Below, piece after piece: positions 27,200 through 36,504 of a DNA stretch of 64,000 nucleotides. The DNA is from Hirschia sp. (GTDB lineage: Bacteria; Pseudomonadota; Alphaproteobacteria; Caulobacterales; Hyphomonadaceae), in assembly GCA_002709235.1 (NCBI GenBank), contig PAQI01000024.1, forward strand, positions 207,581-271,580, read 5' to 3'. The position numbers and the translations under genes were made by a program. Below the pieces are notes generated by a model. It had not been told where the DNA came from. It worked only from the letters and a program-made list of their open reading frames with translations, and made no database searches. The stretch's first letter is position 1. Every line of letters begins with the position of its first letter.

Positions 27200-29282
27200 T
27201 TCTGGAATCCTTGAGCGTTTTGGCCTGCCCGACCCAGTCATCACGCTCGATGCGGCCCTTGAATGCGTTCAGCTTGTCATTGACCCATTCGATCTCTGCA
27301 TCACCCCATTCGGCGATCTGCCAGAAATAATAGACCCCGATATCATTGAGCAGGGCGCTCAGCATCGGTCCGATACCTGAGATCAGTTCCAGATCATCCG
27401 CAGGCCCGAAGGCAGCGTCTTTGAGCAAATTGGCGCGGTCACCTTCCTTCAGGGCGGACCGGATCGGATCATCTGCGGACCGACGCGTGGCATCATCCGA
27501 GGCAAAGCGGCTCTCGCGATTGGTGCTGTTTTCACTGCTTCGAGTGGTGAAACTGCGCTGATCGTAATCGCGGCGTATTTCACGGCTGACCGGTGGCCTG
27601 TCGCGGATCGCATCATTGCGAGAAGCGGACTGCTCGGCGCGCGCTCGCAACATGTCATGCATGGCTGCCAGTCCATACTCCATCGATGTCAGGCGATTTT
27701 CGACTGCGCTGAGATCAATCAGGCGATCATCGATCTTGTAGACGGCATCAATGACCGGGCCCAGATCCATTGGCCGTTTATCCATGCGATGAATGGCATC
27801 CAGAACCGGTGACAGATCCACAGACCGATTGTCGATGCGCCCATCCATCCTGTAGATCGCGTCAAGCACGGGACCGAAATCGACGTCGATCTGGTTTTTC
27901 TGCTGGCGTAATTCCCGCAGGGAAGCGTCCATTTCGTAAATCTGTCGCTCCAGCGATTCCGAACTGCGATCCTCGCGCACGGCCGAGTGCAGGGACTGGA
28001 AGCCACCACGTATATCGTCGAATGCGCCTTCAAGTCCTGACAGGCGCGAGAGGATCGGGGACAGGTCTACGGGATTGCGATCAATGGAGGTGATCGCGCG
28101 TTCAAGACCCAGCAACATGGTGTGGATCGGTCTCAGGTCAACAACAGGCGATTCCTGGGTCTCGATGCGCGTGGCGAGCGAAGTGATCCTTGCTGCAAGT
28201 GTATCCAGATCCGCCCGGCGTTCGCCGTCATGGCGCTCATTGATTGCTTCCATGCGCTCCAACCTGCTTTCAATGGGCTGGAGGTTGGGCAATTTCATGC
28301 CGGATAGCGCGCCAGAGATTTCTGACAGTGTAATCTCGAGTGTTCCAAGACGTGCATTCAGTGTTTCCACATCAGCGCGTGGTGATGCGATCTTCTGTTC
28401 CAGACGCTCAATCTGCTCACACACAGGGTTCAGATCGGTTTCGGGCGCTTCGAATGTCAGATCGAGATTGGACAATTTCGTCTCGATGTCCAACAGCCGT
28501 TCAGCGATAGGGGAGAGGTCCTGTTCAGGAATGTCCAGATTATCCAGCGTGGAAGACAATGAGGCAAAACGGGAGGTCAGCACCTCCAGATCGGCTTTGC
28601 GCGCATTATCGATACGGTCAGACAACAGGGCCAGCTTCGAATCCAGCGTGCGGATCTGGTCGTGGACTGGCTCAAGATTGGGGGATGGCATTTCAAGTCC
28701 GTCAATGCCCAGTTCGATAAGGGCGAGACTGGAATGCAGCGGTCCGAGATCCACATCCGGAATAACAATACCATTGACCGCATGTTCGATGCTTTCCAGG
28801 CGGCTTTCAACCGGCGACAGGTCAGTCGGCTCTGCGCTGGTGGTATCCAGGGTGTTTGCAATATAGTTCAGCGTTTCTTCCAGCCCGGCAATGCGTGTGT
28901 TCACGGCATCAATGCCCGGGTCAGGCTGATTGAGTTGTGCTTCGAGATATTGCAGACGCTCGCTGAGCGGGGAAAGGTCGGTTTCCGGAACGTAGAAGGC
29001 TGAAACCTTGTCCTCGATGGAAGACAGTCGCGTCTGAACCGGATCCAGATCGGGCAGGGGAAGATTGTCCATGCGCGTCCCAAAGGCTGATAGATGAGCG
29101 TCCAGATCATCCCGTGTCAGCAGGTTATCAGGTACATTCCATCCGCTCGCGCCAGCTTTCAGTTCAGCGTAGCTTTCGGTCACGTCTTCCTGACGATTGG
29201 TCATCCACCAATACATGAGCCAGGCACCAAACAGGGCAGCCAGAAGGAGAAGTAGCAGGATCTGGACAATCAGGAACCACAT
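27177..29282 (-). CDS. Membrane-anchored repeat protein with C-terminal helix-hairpin-helix-like domain
   Basis: A 701-residue protein I cannot name. One N-terminal membrane helix (3-26), then about 18 copies of a repeat with pattern D-L-x-P-hydrophobic-xx-R-hydrophobic-xx-hydrophobic-E, beginning near residues 78, 102, 123, 154, 178, 202, 231, 255, 283, 304, 333, 358, 382, 406, 468, 489, 506 and 523. Spacing is mostly 21-31, falling to 17 at the end. A charged, disordered stretch (550-620) leads to a compact domain (626-690) with DDLELISGIGPMLSALLNDIG and a WVGQAK tail, like that found at the end of some alphaproteobacterial NuoE proteins. RBS GAGAG precedes the ATG. It lies downstream of the BON-OmpA gene, 37 bases apart. 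Confidence 0.85.
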   Translation of the reverse strand: MWFLIVQILLLLLLAALFGAWLMYWWMTNRQEDVTESYAELKAGASGWNVPDNLLTRDDLDAHLSAFGTRMDNLPLPDLDPVQTRLSSIEDKVSAFYVPETDLSPLSERLQYLEAQLNQPDPGIDAVNTRIAGLEETLNYIANTLDTTSAEPTDLSPVESRLESIEHAVNGIVIPDVDLGPLHSSLALIELGIDGLEMPSPNLEPVHDQIRTLDSKLALLSDRIDNARKADLEVLTSRFASLSSTLDNLDIPEQDLSPIAERLLDIETKLSNLDLTFEAPETDLNPVCEQIERLEQKIASPRADVETLNARLGTLEITLSEISGALSGMKLPNLQPIESRLERMEAINERHDGERRADLDTLAARITSLATRIETQESPVVDLRPIHTMLLGLERAITSIDRNPVDLSPILSRLSGLEGAFDDIRGGFQSLHSAVREDRSSESLERQIYEMDASLRELRQQKNQIDVDFGPVLDAIYRMDGRIDNRSVDLSPVLDAIHRMDKRPMDLGPVIDAVYKIDDRLIDLSAVENRLTSMEYGLAAMHDMLRARAEQSASRNDAIRDRPPVSREIRRDYDQRSFTTRSSENSTNRESRFASDDATRRSADDPIRSALKEGDRANLLKDAAFGPADDLELISGIGPMLSALLNDIGVYYFWQIAEWGDAEIEWVNDKLNAFKGRIERDDWVGQAKTLKDSRTAAVRPT

Positions 29283-29319
29283 GATGCGTCTCTCATATCT
29301 TGAATATATCTGGCTGAAA

Positions 29320-30513
29320 TCATTCTGAAGATCTCACCACCTGGATTTCGATCCGGCGATTGCGGGCGCGACCGGCGGCATTGGAATTTGTTGCAATTGG
29401 CTGGCTTGAACCGAAACCCTGGGCAATCAGGCGATTTTCGGAAATGCCGCGATCAACAAGCGCATTGCGTACGGCTTCAGCGCGGTTCTGGCTCAACTCT
29501 GCATTCAGGGCGGCTGAGCCGGTATTGTCCGTATGTCCCTCAATGCGCAAGCGACCGGGGCAGGAGCCCACAGCATTGGCAATCTGGTCCAGAAGACTGG
29601 CACTGTTGGATGATATCAATGCGCTGGCTGTTGCAAATTCGATGCGGGTTGCAGCCAGGAGATCAGAGAGACTGCGCTCACATGAAGCGACTGCCTCGCG
29701 AGGAAGAATCTGTATGTCACCAAGTTCGCCATAAGTCAGCGGCGCGCGCGCCACCGTTTCCAGACGTTCGACATTGGCTTGGCTGAGCTCACAGGAAAGG
29801 GAGAATCGGGAACTGTCAAACCGGGTATATCCCGTATCGCAGCGTGAAATTGTCCGCACACCGCGCAGCGCTGTTTCGTCATAAAAGTCAGGTGCTGTAA
29901 CATTGGCGATGCTCAGGCGATCATCAATGGAGACAATACGGGGTGGATCAATCGAGGCGCGCGCGGCAGCAATGACTTTGTCGCGTGTTTCTGTATCGGG
30001 CAGTTCGCCTTCCAGTCGCAGCACGCCATCAGAAAGCGTGAAGATCCAGTCAGGCGCGACAGGCGTGGGTGAAATACTTGCAGAGGGAGTCGCGGACGGT
30101 GTCGAGGTGGCCGGGGTTGAAGGTGATGTCCGTGTGAAACGATCAATCACGCGCGTTTCAGGCCCCAATCTCCCGAAAATCGTTTGGGTACGGCTATTAC
30201 GGACAGCCTCGAGCGCCTTTTGTCCATCTTTTGCAGTTGGCGGACGACCTCTGAGCGTGACCCATTGCCCCGAAACATCTGGCTGTGCCCAACTCGCGCC
30301 GGCCTGTGCGAGCGCTTCCTGGGCTGCACGCTCGGTCTTGTTCTGAATGCCGATGGAGAAGGGGACAATGCCGATCAGAAGAGTCCCGATCAGTCCCAGA
30401 AGTGGCAGCAATCCATGTGGAACAAAGGGCCGTCGACCTGCCGCAACGCGCCGCACGCGTCGCACCGTGTGGGTGGACGAAGACGCGCTAGTTTGACCAC
30501 CATCTGAGGTCAT
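29320..30513 (-). CDS. BON and OmpA-like domain inner-membrane protein
   Basis: A 397-residue protein: basic cytoplasmic N-terminus, one membrane helix (35-55), a BON-like domain (about 60-125, WVTLRGRPPT), a Ser/Thr/Pro linker (128-153), a second BON-like domain (155-205, LRLEGELPDTE) and a C-terminal OmpA-like peptidoglycan-binding domain (285-395) with EGHTDNTGS (325-333), LSQNRAEAV and RARNRRIEI, including the Asp and Arg that bind diaminopimelate. The layout recalls mycobacterial ArfA. RBS AAGGAG is five bases from the ATG. Very likely first gene of a two-gene unit with the 701-residue repeat protein. Confidence 0.88.
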   Translation of the reverse strand: MTSDGGQTSASSSTHTVRRVRRVAAGRRPFVPHGLLPLLGLIGTLLIGIVPFSIGIQNKTERAAQEALAQAGASWAQPDVSGQWVTLRGRPPTAKDGQKALEAVRNSRTQTIFGRLGPETRVIDRFTRTSPSTPATSTPSATPSASISPTPVAPDWIFTLSDGVLRLEGELPDTETRDKVIAAARASIDPPRIVSIDDRLSIANVTAPDFYDETALRGVRTISRCDTGYTRFDSSRFSLSCELSQANVERLETVARAPLTYGELGDIQILPREAVASCERSLSDLLAATRIEFATASALISSNSASLLDQIANAVGSCPGRLRIEGHTDNTGSAALNAELSQNRAEAVRNALVDRGISENRLIAQGFGSSQPIATNSNAAGRARNRRIEIQVVRSSE

Positions 30514-30888
30514 GGGGTCTCCTTCGTGAACGTCGGATCCGAATTGCCAGCAGGGCAGATTGAGTATCCGGTATCTCGGTCGCGGGCCGAATGATCATGA
30601 TTTTCGGTTCCGGAATTGTCTGCCACATTGTCTGAACGACAGGCGCACACCCGATACTGAGTATTCAGATATTCTTTCCACACGGCGCAAGAGTGTTCCA
30701 GACAGCCCATCTATTCAAGACAAGAAGCCTCCCGGTTGAATGTATAGCTGCAATTTTCGCCTGAAAGATCAGTTATTAAGGTTAATCTGTTCATGCAGTG
30801 CACAGTCAGCGAAATGTTGAGCAAGGCCCAGCGTTGCCATGTCTTCCGACATGACCGACTAATCAAATTTCAGGGTAGGCTGGAAAAA
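30514..30888. other. Intergenic region between the BON-OmpA gene and tRNA-Gly
   Basis: 375 bases without a convincing gene. A 66-codon minus-strand frame (30510-30710) ends at the BON-OmpA start but shows no domain or good RBS. The promoter of the BON-OmpA unit should be here; I could not fix it. Confidence 0.5.
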
Positions 30889-30963
30889 TGGAGCGGGCGA
30901 TGAGATTCGAACTCACGACTTCAACCTTGGCAAGGTTGCGCTCTACCCCTGAGCTACGCCCGC
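30889..30963 (-). tRNA. tRNA-Gly, anticodon GCC
   Basis: A full cloverleaf is readable on the minus strand: acceptor arms GCGGGCG and CGCCCGC, D arm with AGCTCAGGGGTAGAGC, anticodon stem AACCT/AGGTT enclosing TGCCA (anticodon GCC), and T loop GTTCGAATC. Discriminator T and encoded CCA end at 30889. 75 nt. Confidence 0.97.
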
Positions 30964-31001
30964 ATCCGGTGGGGTAACAGCCCGAAGGCCATCAAGGCAG
31001 G

Positions 31002-31031
31002 CTTTAAAGCGCATCATGGATTGGCTTGCAA
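31002..31031 (-). promoter_or_regulatory. Candidate promoter for tRNA-Gly
   Basis: On the minus strand TTGCAA (31026-31031), 18 bases, then TTAAAG (31002-31007), about 40 bases before the tRNA 5' end. The -10 fits poorly. Confidence 0.3.
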
Positions 31032-31089
31032 GAGGAAAAATCATCCGGCACATGAAATTTGATGCGACACTCATATGCGAACCCGATTA

Positions 31090-31118
31090 CGCCGGACCGA
31101 AGGTGGATCGATCCGGCG
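31090..31118 (-). terminator. Hairpin downstream of the aldo/keto reductase
   Basis: CGCCGGA (31090-31096) pairs with TCCGGCG (31112-31118) around a 15-base loop, 29 bases past the reductase stop. No T tract follows. Confidence 0.3.
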
Positions 31119-31146
31119 CAGTTAGCAGGCTGTTCGGGCAACAGGA

Positions 31147-32235
31147 TCAGTCTGCCTGGTCCTTTTTGTATTCCGCCTGACGCTCTATCATCCAGCCAGG
31201 GTATTCCGAGGGCAGGGCAGATACAGCGTTCAGCTTTGAAAGCTCGTCGGATGACAGCCTGAGCTCGGCGGCAGCGATATTGTCAAGCAGCTGGTCGCTT
31301 GTCTTGGCCCCGATGATCACACTGGTAACGTGCTTCTGGTGCAGCAGCCAGGAAAGCGCGATGCGTGCAACAGATACATCATGTGCAGCGGCAATCTCCC
31401 GCATGACATCGATCACATTCCAGCCACGCTCCTGATCAACCGGTGGGAAGTCGAAACTGGCGCGTCGTCCATCGCTGGGACCTGTTCCATCACGATGATA
31501 TTTGCCTGATAGAAAGCCGCCGGCCAGCGGGCTCCAGGGCAGGATCGCCATCTGTTGATCCTGTGCGAGGGGAACTACCTCCCGCTCCAGGTCACGCCCG
31601 GCAATGGAGTAATACATCTGGGCGCTTTCAAACCGGGCCATGCGGTTTTTCTCTGCATAGGCAATTGCTTTCATGATCATCCAGGCCGGCATGTTGCAAA
31701 GCCCGACATAACGCACCAACCCCATGCGAACGAGATCGTTCAGTGCCTCGACGGTCTCTTCAATGGGGGTGAGGGGATCGACACCATGAACCTGATAAAG
31801 GTCGATATAGTCCAGCTCCAGTCGATCAAGGCTTGCTTCGACGGCATCAAAAATGTGCTTGCGCGATAGCCCGTTCACATTGCGGGCCGAATTGCGCCGT
31901 TCAGCTTCTGCCTTTTCAGCGGCTGACGCACTTTCGGGTACGACATCCATGACGCGCGCCAGCACCTTGGTTGCAACGACAATCTCGTCCCGGCGCAGTC
32001 CGAGGTCCTCAATGGCGCGGCCTAGCAGGATTTCCGACAATCCATCCGCATAGACATTCGCTGTATCGAAAAAATTGACGCCCTTTGCAAAGGCGGTTTC
32101 GACCAGTGTGTTGACGTCATCCTGTGCGAGACTTCCGATCGCGCCCCAGATTCCACCACTGCCTCCAAAGGTCATGGTTCCAAGGCAGATTTCAGATACG
32201 AGCAAGCCTGTGCGGCCGAGTTTGCGATAGCGCAT
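31147..32235 (-). CDS. Aldo/keto reductase
   Basis: A 362-residue NADPH-dependent oxidoreductase with the (beta/alpha)8 fold. The catalytic tetrad is visible: D and Y in DTANVYADGLSE, K in VVATKVL, H in YQVHGVDP. The GSLAQDD insertion after the first strand is slightly longer than average. I chose the ATG at 32235 (MRYRKLGRTG), with GAAGG nine bases upstream; the ATG at 32244 has no space for an RBS. The natural substrate is unknown; flanked by non-metabolic genes, with no operon partner. Confidence 0.92.
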   Translation of the reverse strand: MRYRKLGRTGLLVSEICLGTMTFGGSGGIWGAIGSLAQDDVNTLVETAFAKGVNFFDTANVYADGLSEILLGRAIEDLGLRRDEIVVATKVLARVMDVVPESASAAEKAEAERRNSARNVNGLSRKHIFDAVEASLDRLELDYIDLYQVHGVDPLTPIEETVEALNDLVRMGLVRYVGLCNMPAWMIMKAIAYAEKNRMARFESAQMYYSIAGRDLEREVVPLAQDQQMAILPWSPLAGGFLSGKYHRDGTGPSDGRRASFDFPPVDQERGWNVIDVMREIAAAHDVSVARIALSWLLHQKHVTSVIIGAKTSDQLLDNIAAAELRLSSDELSKLNAVSALPSEYPGWMIERQAEYKKDQAD

Positions 32236-32399
32236 GACGGACATCCTTCGGGATCATCAGTGGGGTGTGAATTTGATAATTGGTTTTATGAAATGAATTG
32301 CGTCGCGGCCTGTCGCCCACACGCCAAGCTGAAATAGGGATGTCATCGTGACTTTTAAAGAGAGCGTCGCGATCACAGATAATTGAAATCGAGCCGGAT

Positions 32400-33014
32400 C
32401 TAAGGCTTGCGCACGCGCCGCAATGTGAGATTGAGACGGCCACCCTGTGACAGAAGGGTTGATGATCCAAACAGGATACGGTCAACGCCGTGATAGGCAT
32501 CGCGCAGGGGGCCTTCCAGCACCATGACATCGCCTGAATGCAGCTTGAGGCTGCGCGTGGGGTCTCGTCGCGACAGACCTCCCAGCCGGAATATCGCAGT
32601 GTCCCCAAGTGAAAGAGACAGAACAGGTGCCTGGCGGTCGTCTTCATCCAGATCCGCATGCAGGCCCATTCTGGCATGCGCGTCATAATAGTTGACAAGA
32701 CAGGAGTCTGGCAGAGGTTCGCCCTTTGTGATGTCAGTCCAGATGTCGAGCAGCATGTCGGGAATGGCTGGGAAGGGGCGTGCGGTCCCCGGGTGTCGAT
32801 TGATATATTGGTAGCCCGATGGGGATGCATACCACCCAAACTCACCCAGTGAGGTCATGCGAACGCTCATCGGTTTTGCACTGCGAGGCATGCGTGGTGT
32901 GAAGAATGGCGCATTCGCCAGATGACTCTTCAGCCAATCGACTATTGACTCTTGCTGGCTCCTGTCCAGATATCCCGCTTCCAATCGGAAACCTTCGAGC
33001 TTTATTGCGGGCAT
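32400..33014 (-). CDS. alkB: Alpha-ketoglutarate-dependent DNA/RNA dealkylase AlkB
   Basis: A 204-residue Fe(II)/2-oxoglutarate dioxygenase repairing 1-methyladenine and 3-methylcytosine. The HxD iron ligands lie in MGLHADLDEDD, the distal His in RDAYHGVDRI, and the 2-oxoglutarate-binding arginines in GRLNLTLRRV. VNYYDAHARMG is the substrate-side motif. I use the ATG at 33014 (MPAIKLEGF) over one 33 bases upstream. Divergent from dnaK; no ada or adaptive-response partner nearby. Confidence 0.93.
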   Translation of the reverse strand: MPAIKLEGFRLEAGYLDRSQQESIVDWLKSHLANAPFFTPRMPRSAKPMSVRMTSLGEFGWYASPSGYQYINRHPGTARPFPAIPDMLLDIWTDITKGEPLPDSCLVNYYDAHARMGLHADLDEDDRQAPVLSLSLGDTAIFRLGGLSRRDPTRSLKLHSGDVMVLEGPLRDAYHGVDRILFGSSTLLSQGGRLNLTLRRVRKP

Positions 33015-33075
33015 GTTCCTAACCATTACGACAATCCGTCGCGGCATCTAGATCACGTGAAAGTGAGTTTTGCTA

Positions 33076-33102
33076 TTGAGCCGCGAAAAAACCACCCCAT
33101 AT
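33076..33102 (+). promoter_or_regulatory. Heat-shock (sigma-32/RpoH-type) promoter of dnaK
   Basis: TTGAGC (33076-33081), 13 bases, then CCCCATAT (33095-33102). The -10 is a perfect match to the RpoH consensus CCCCATNT, and the -35 fits TTGAAA at four of six. This predicts a leader of about 130 bases before the dnaK ATG. No CIRCE inverted repeat (TTAGCACTC-N9-GAGTGCTAA) is seen upstream. Confidence 0.7.
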
Positions 33103-33239
33103 CCCGCATCGAGCCCGGCTTGTTCATAGAGAATTAGCCGATTTCAATTTCCTAAGGGACCGCCTGAACCGGGCGCCGCACTATTCTGGGCCCATCATGG
33201 GCGAAGGCGGCCGCCGACTTGAAAGGATTGAGAGAGACT

Positions 33240-35156
33240 ATGGGAAAGATCATCGGTATCGACCTCGGTACGACGAACTCCTGTGTTGCCGTTATGGACG
33301 GCAAGAATGCAAAAGTAATCGAAAACGCTGAAGGCGCGCGCACGACGCCGTCCGTTGTTGCGTTTTCTGAAGGTGATGACCGCCTTATCGGGATGCCTGC
33401 ACGCCGTCAGGCCGTAACCAACCCTGACTATACCTTCTACGCCATCAAGCGTCTGATCGGTCGTCAGTTCGACGATCCAACCGTTCAGAAAGACAAGAAA
33501 CTTTCTCCGTTCGAGATCGTGAAAGGCCCCAAGGGCGATGCCTGGGTCAAGGGTCGCGACAAGGACTATTCCCCTCAGGAAGTGTCGGCCTTCATCCTGC
33601 AAAAGATGAAAGAGACCGCAGAGGCCTATCTGGGCGAAGCTGTCACCGAAGCCGTGATCACCGTTCCTGCATACTTCAATGACAGCCAGCGTCAGGCCAC
33701 CAAGGATGCAGGCAAGATTGCCGGCCTTGAAGTCAAGCGGATCATCAACGAGCCGACTGCGGCCGCCCTGGCTTATGGCCTTGAGAAATCCGAAGGCAAG
33801 ACGATTGCCGTTTATGACCTTGGTGGTGGTACTTTCGATGTTTCCATCCTGGAAATCGGTGATGGTGTCTTCGAGGTTCTGTCTACCAATGGTGACACCT
33901 TCCTAGGCGGTGAAGACTTTGACCTTCGCGTCGTCGATTATCTTGCTGACGAGTTCAAGAAGGATCAGGGCATTGACCTCAAGACCGACAAGCTTGCGCT
34001 TCAGCGTCTGAAGGAAGAAGCCGAGAAGGCCAAGAAAGAGCTGTCTTCGGCCACTCAATATGAAGTGAACCTGCCATTCATCACGGCTGATGCGTCCGGT
34101 CCCAAGCACCTGAACATCAAATTGTCCCGTGCCAAGTTCGAGACGCTGGTTGAAGACCTGATCAAGCGTACCATCGAGCCTTGCAAAAAAGCGCTCAAGG
34201 ATGCTGGCAAGTCCCCCGGCGATATCGATGATGTCGTGCTGGTGGGTGGTATGACCCGCATGCCGAAAGTGCAGGAAGAAGTGAAAAGCTTCTTTGGTCG
34301 TGACCCGCACAAGGGCGTCAACCCGGATGAAGTCGTTGCCATCGGTGCTGCGATCCAGGCTGGTGTGCTTCAAGGTGACGTCAAGGATGTTGTCCTGCTG
34401 GATGTAACGCCTCTGTCGCTGGGTATCGAAACTCTTGGTGGCGTGTTCACGCGTCTCATCGATCGCAACACCACTATTCCGACCAAGAAGTCTCAGACAT
34501 TCTCCACCGCTGACGACAATCAGTCGGCTGTGACCATTCGCGTCCTTCAGGGTGAGCGCGAGATGGCGTCTGACAACAAGCTGCTGGGTAACTTCAACCT
34601 TGAAGGTATTCCTCCGGCTCCACGCGGCCTGCCGCAGATCGAGGTGACCTTCGATATCGATGCAAACGGTATCGTGTCCGTGTCCGCCAAGGACAAGGCC
34701 ACAGGCAAGGAACAACAGATCACGATCCAGGCATCTGGTGGACTGTCCGACGACGAGATCGAGAACATGGTCAAGGATGCCGAGGCAAATGCCGACGCGG
34801 ACAAGGCCAAACGCGAAAGCGTCGAAGTGAAGAACAATGCCGAAGCTCTGGTTCACGGTGTTGAAAAGCAGCTTGAAGAGCATGGCGACAAGGTCGAGCC
34901 GGGCGTCAAGGCAGAGATCGAATCTGTACGCGATGAGCTCAAAGCTGCAATCGAGGCAGATGATGTCGCGGAGATCAAATCCAAGACAGAAGCCCTGAAC
35001 ACGGCTCTGATGAAGCTTGGCGAAGCGATCTATGCGAGCCAGCAGACTGCTGACGCGGAGTCAGATGCTGCTTCCGATGCTGCGGCAAGTTCCGACGATG
35101 ATGATGTGGTCGACGCCGACTTTGAAGAAGTCGACGGCGACTCCAAGAACAGCTAA
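33240..35156 (+). CDS. dnaK: Molecular chaperone DnaK (Hsp70)
   Basis: A 638-residue Hsp70. The N-terminal ATPase starts [13 protein letters not shown], with the phosphate loops [14 protein letters not shown] and [11 protein letters not shown]. The interdomain linker [12 protein letters not shown] and the beta-sandwich substrate domain follow. The C-terminal lid ends in an acidic [16 protein letters not shown], the canonical EEVD-like finish of bacterial DnaK. ATG 33240 is preceded by GAGAGA; an ATG-less extension of seven residues upstream is not DnaK-like. dnaJ follows after 157 bases, and a hairpin lies between. Confidence 0.97.
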   Translation: MGKIIGIDLGTTNSCVAVMDGKNAKVIENAEGARTTPSVVAFSEGDDRLIGMPARRQAVTNPDYTFYAIKRLIGRQFDDPTVQKDKKLSPFEIVKGPKGDAWVKGRDKDYSPQEVSAFILQKMKETAEAYLGEAVTEAVITVPAYFNDSQRQATKDAGKIAGLEVKRIINEPTAAALAYGLEKSEGKTIAVYDLGGGTFDVSILEIGDGVFEVLSTNGDTFLGGEDFDLRVVDYLADEFKKDQGIDLKTDKLALQRLKEEAEKAKKELSSATQYEVNLPFITADASGPKHLNIKLSRAKFETLVEDLIKRTIEPCKKALKDAGKSPGDIDDVVLVGGMTRMPKVQEEVKSFFGRDPHKGVNPDEVVAIGAAIQAGVLQGDVKDVVLLDVTPLSLGIETLGGVFTRLIDRNTTIPTKKSQTFSTADDNQSAVTIRVLQGEREMASDNKLLGNFNLEGIPPAPRGLPQIEVTFDIDANGIVSVSAKDKATGKEQQITIQASGGLSDDEIENMVKDAEANADADKAKRESVEVKNNAEALVHGVEKQLEEHGDKVEPGVKAEIESVRDELKAAIEADDVAEIKSKTEALNTALMKLGEAIYASQQTADAESDAASDAAASSDDDDVVDADFEEVDGDSKNS

Positions 35157-35173
35157 GTCATCTTAACTGGCAT

Positions 35174-35205
35174 CTGCACCCCGAACATGACCGTTTGGGG
35201 TGCAG
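35174..35205 (+). terminator. dnaK-dnaJ intergenic hairpin
   Basis: Thirteen-pair stem with one G-T wobble: left arm 35174-35186 (CTGCACCCCGAAC), loop ATGACC, right arm 35193-35205. It lies 18 bases after the dnaK stop. There is no T tract, so it may attenuate or stabilise dnaK mRNA and set a dnaK excess over dnaJ. Confidence 0.55.
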
Positions 35206-35313
35206 GTGTTTCGGCCTGTCGCCACACTGACCATCATGGCTGGACGTGGCGGGACCGGATGCCTATCTCCTCAATATGGGTGAGGTGTCGGATAAGGACC
35301 GGGAAAGTGTTTC

Positions 35314-36450
35314 ATGAGCAAGACCTGCTATTATGAAGTCCTGGGCGTAGAGCGCTCAGCAGACGGCAAGACGCTGAAATCCGCCTTCCGTAAGAAGGCG
35401 ATGCAATATCACCCTGATCGCAATCCTGATGATCCAGAATCAGAAGCGCGTTTCAAGGACGTCACAGCGGCCTATGAGGTGCTGTCCGACGCAGACAAGC
35501 GCGCAGCCTATGATCGCTTTGGCCACGCAGCCTTCGAAAATGGTGGCATGGGCGGCGGTGCACGCGGTGGGGCACGTCCCGAAGACGCCTTTGCGGATGT
35601 GTTTGGCGATGTGTTTTCCGAGTTTTTCGGCGCAAGACGCGGCGGTGGTGGGCGCGCAGGCGTCTCACGCGGCGACGATCTGCGCTATGATTATGAAATC
35701 ACGCTTGAAGAGGCCTATGCCGGCAAGCAGGTAGAGCTGAGCATCCCCACGACAAAGGGCTGTGATGATTGTGGCGCATCTGGTGCTGCACCCGGATCAT
35801 CTCCGGAAACCTGTTCCATGTGTGGCGGTGCCGGGCGTGTCCGCGCTCAGCAGGGCTTCTTCACGATGGAGCGCACCTGTTCGCGCTGTCAGGGCAAGGG
35901 CCAGACCATTTCCAAGCCGTGCAAGACCTGTTCAGGCCGTGGACGTGTCCGGGCAGAGCGTACGCTCAGCGTGAATATTCCCGCCGGGATCGAGGACGGT
36001 CAGAAGATCCGCCTGTCCGGCGAAGGTGACCCAAGTATCAATGGCGGACCTGCGGGTGATCTTTATATTTTCGTGTCTGTAAAAGAGCATGACCTGTTCG
36101 AGCGCGACGGTCCTCATCTGTTTGCAAGGGCACCGGTTCCCATGTGCAAGGCGGCTCTGGGAGGCGAGATCGAAATGCCGACCATTGATGGCGGTATGAC
36201 GCGGATCACGGTTCCCGAAGGGTCTGCGACCGGCAAGCGCATGCGCTTGAAAGGCAAGGGCATGCCGCATCTGCAATCTGGGCAGGTGGGCGACATGTAT
36301 ATCGAGATCTTCGTGGAAACCCCGCGCAATCTGTCATCGCGCCAAAAGGAATTGCTGCGCGAGTTTTCGGATGAATGTAACGATCAGACCAATCCGGAAC
36401 ATGAGAGCTTTCTGGGTAAAGTGAAGCGCTTTTTCGAAGGTGCAGGCTAA
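35314..36450 (+). CDS. dnaJ: Chaperone DnaJ (Hsp40)
   Basis: A 378-residue type I J-protein. J domain with YHPDRNPDD (HPD motif), a Gly-rich region ([13 protein letters not shown]), a zinc-binding domain with four C-x-x-C-x-G-x-G-type repeats ([32 protein letters not shown]), then the C-terminal peptide-binding domains. It stimulates DnaK ATPase. The ATG at 35314 follows a purine-rich GGGAAAG. Acts with DnaK and with GrpE, encoded here about 9 kb away next to hrcA. Confidence 0.96.
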   Translation: MSKTCYYEVLGVERSADGKTLKSAFRKKAMQYHPDRNPDDPESEARFKDVTAAYEVLSDADKRAAYDRFGHAAFENGGMGGGARGGARPEDAFADVFGDVFSEFFGARRGGGGRAGVSRGDDLRYDYEITLEEAYAGKQVELSIPTTKGCDDCGASGAAPGSSPETCSMCGGAGRVRAQQGFFTMERTCSRCQGKGQTISKPCKTCSGRGRVRAERTLSVNIPAGIEDGQKIRLSGEGDPSINGGPAGDLYIFVSVKEHDLFERDGPHLFARAPVPMCKAALGGEIEMPTIDGGMTRITVPEGSATGKRMRLKGKGMPHLQSGQVGDMYIEIFVETPRNLSSRQKELLREFSDECNDQTNPEHESFLGKVKRFFEGAG

Positions 36451-36504
36451 GCCATGGGCGAGTTCATCCTTCGCAGCCCTGATTAAACGCGCTATCAATT
36501 GGTC

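Noticed and set aside
28075-28866. 263-codon plus-strand frame inside the repeat gene
   Set aside because: Antisense to the repeat protein; serine/arginine-rich as expected from the complement of the repeats.
30510-30710. 66-codon minus-strand frame ending at the BON-OmpA gene start
   Set aside because: No RBS of note, cysteine- and histidine-rich low-likelihood composition, and no domain; probably the leader of the BON-OmpA unit.
33903-34883. 326-codon minus-strand frame inside dnaK
   Set aside because: Antisense shadow caused by codon bias of dnaK; no domain.
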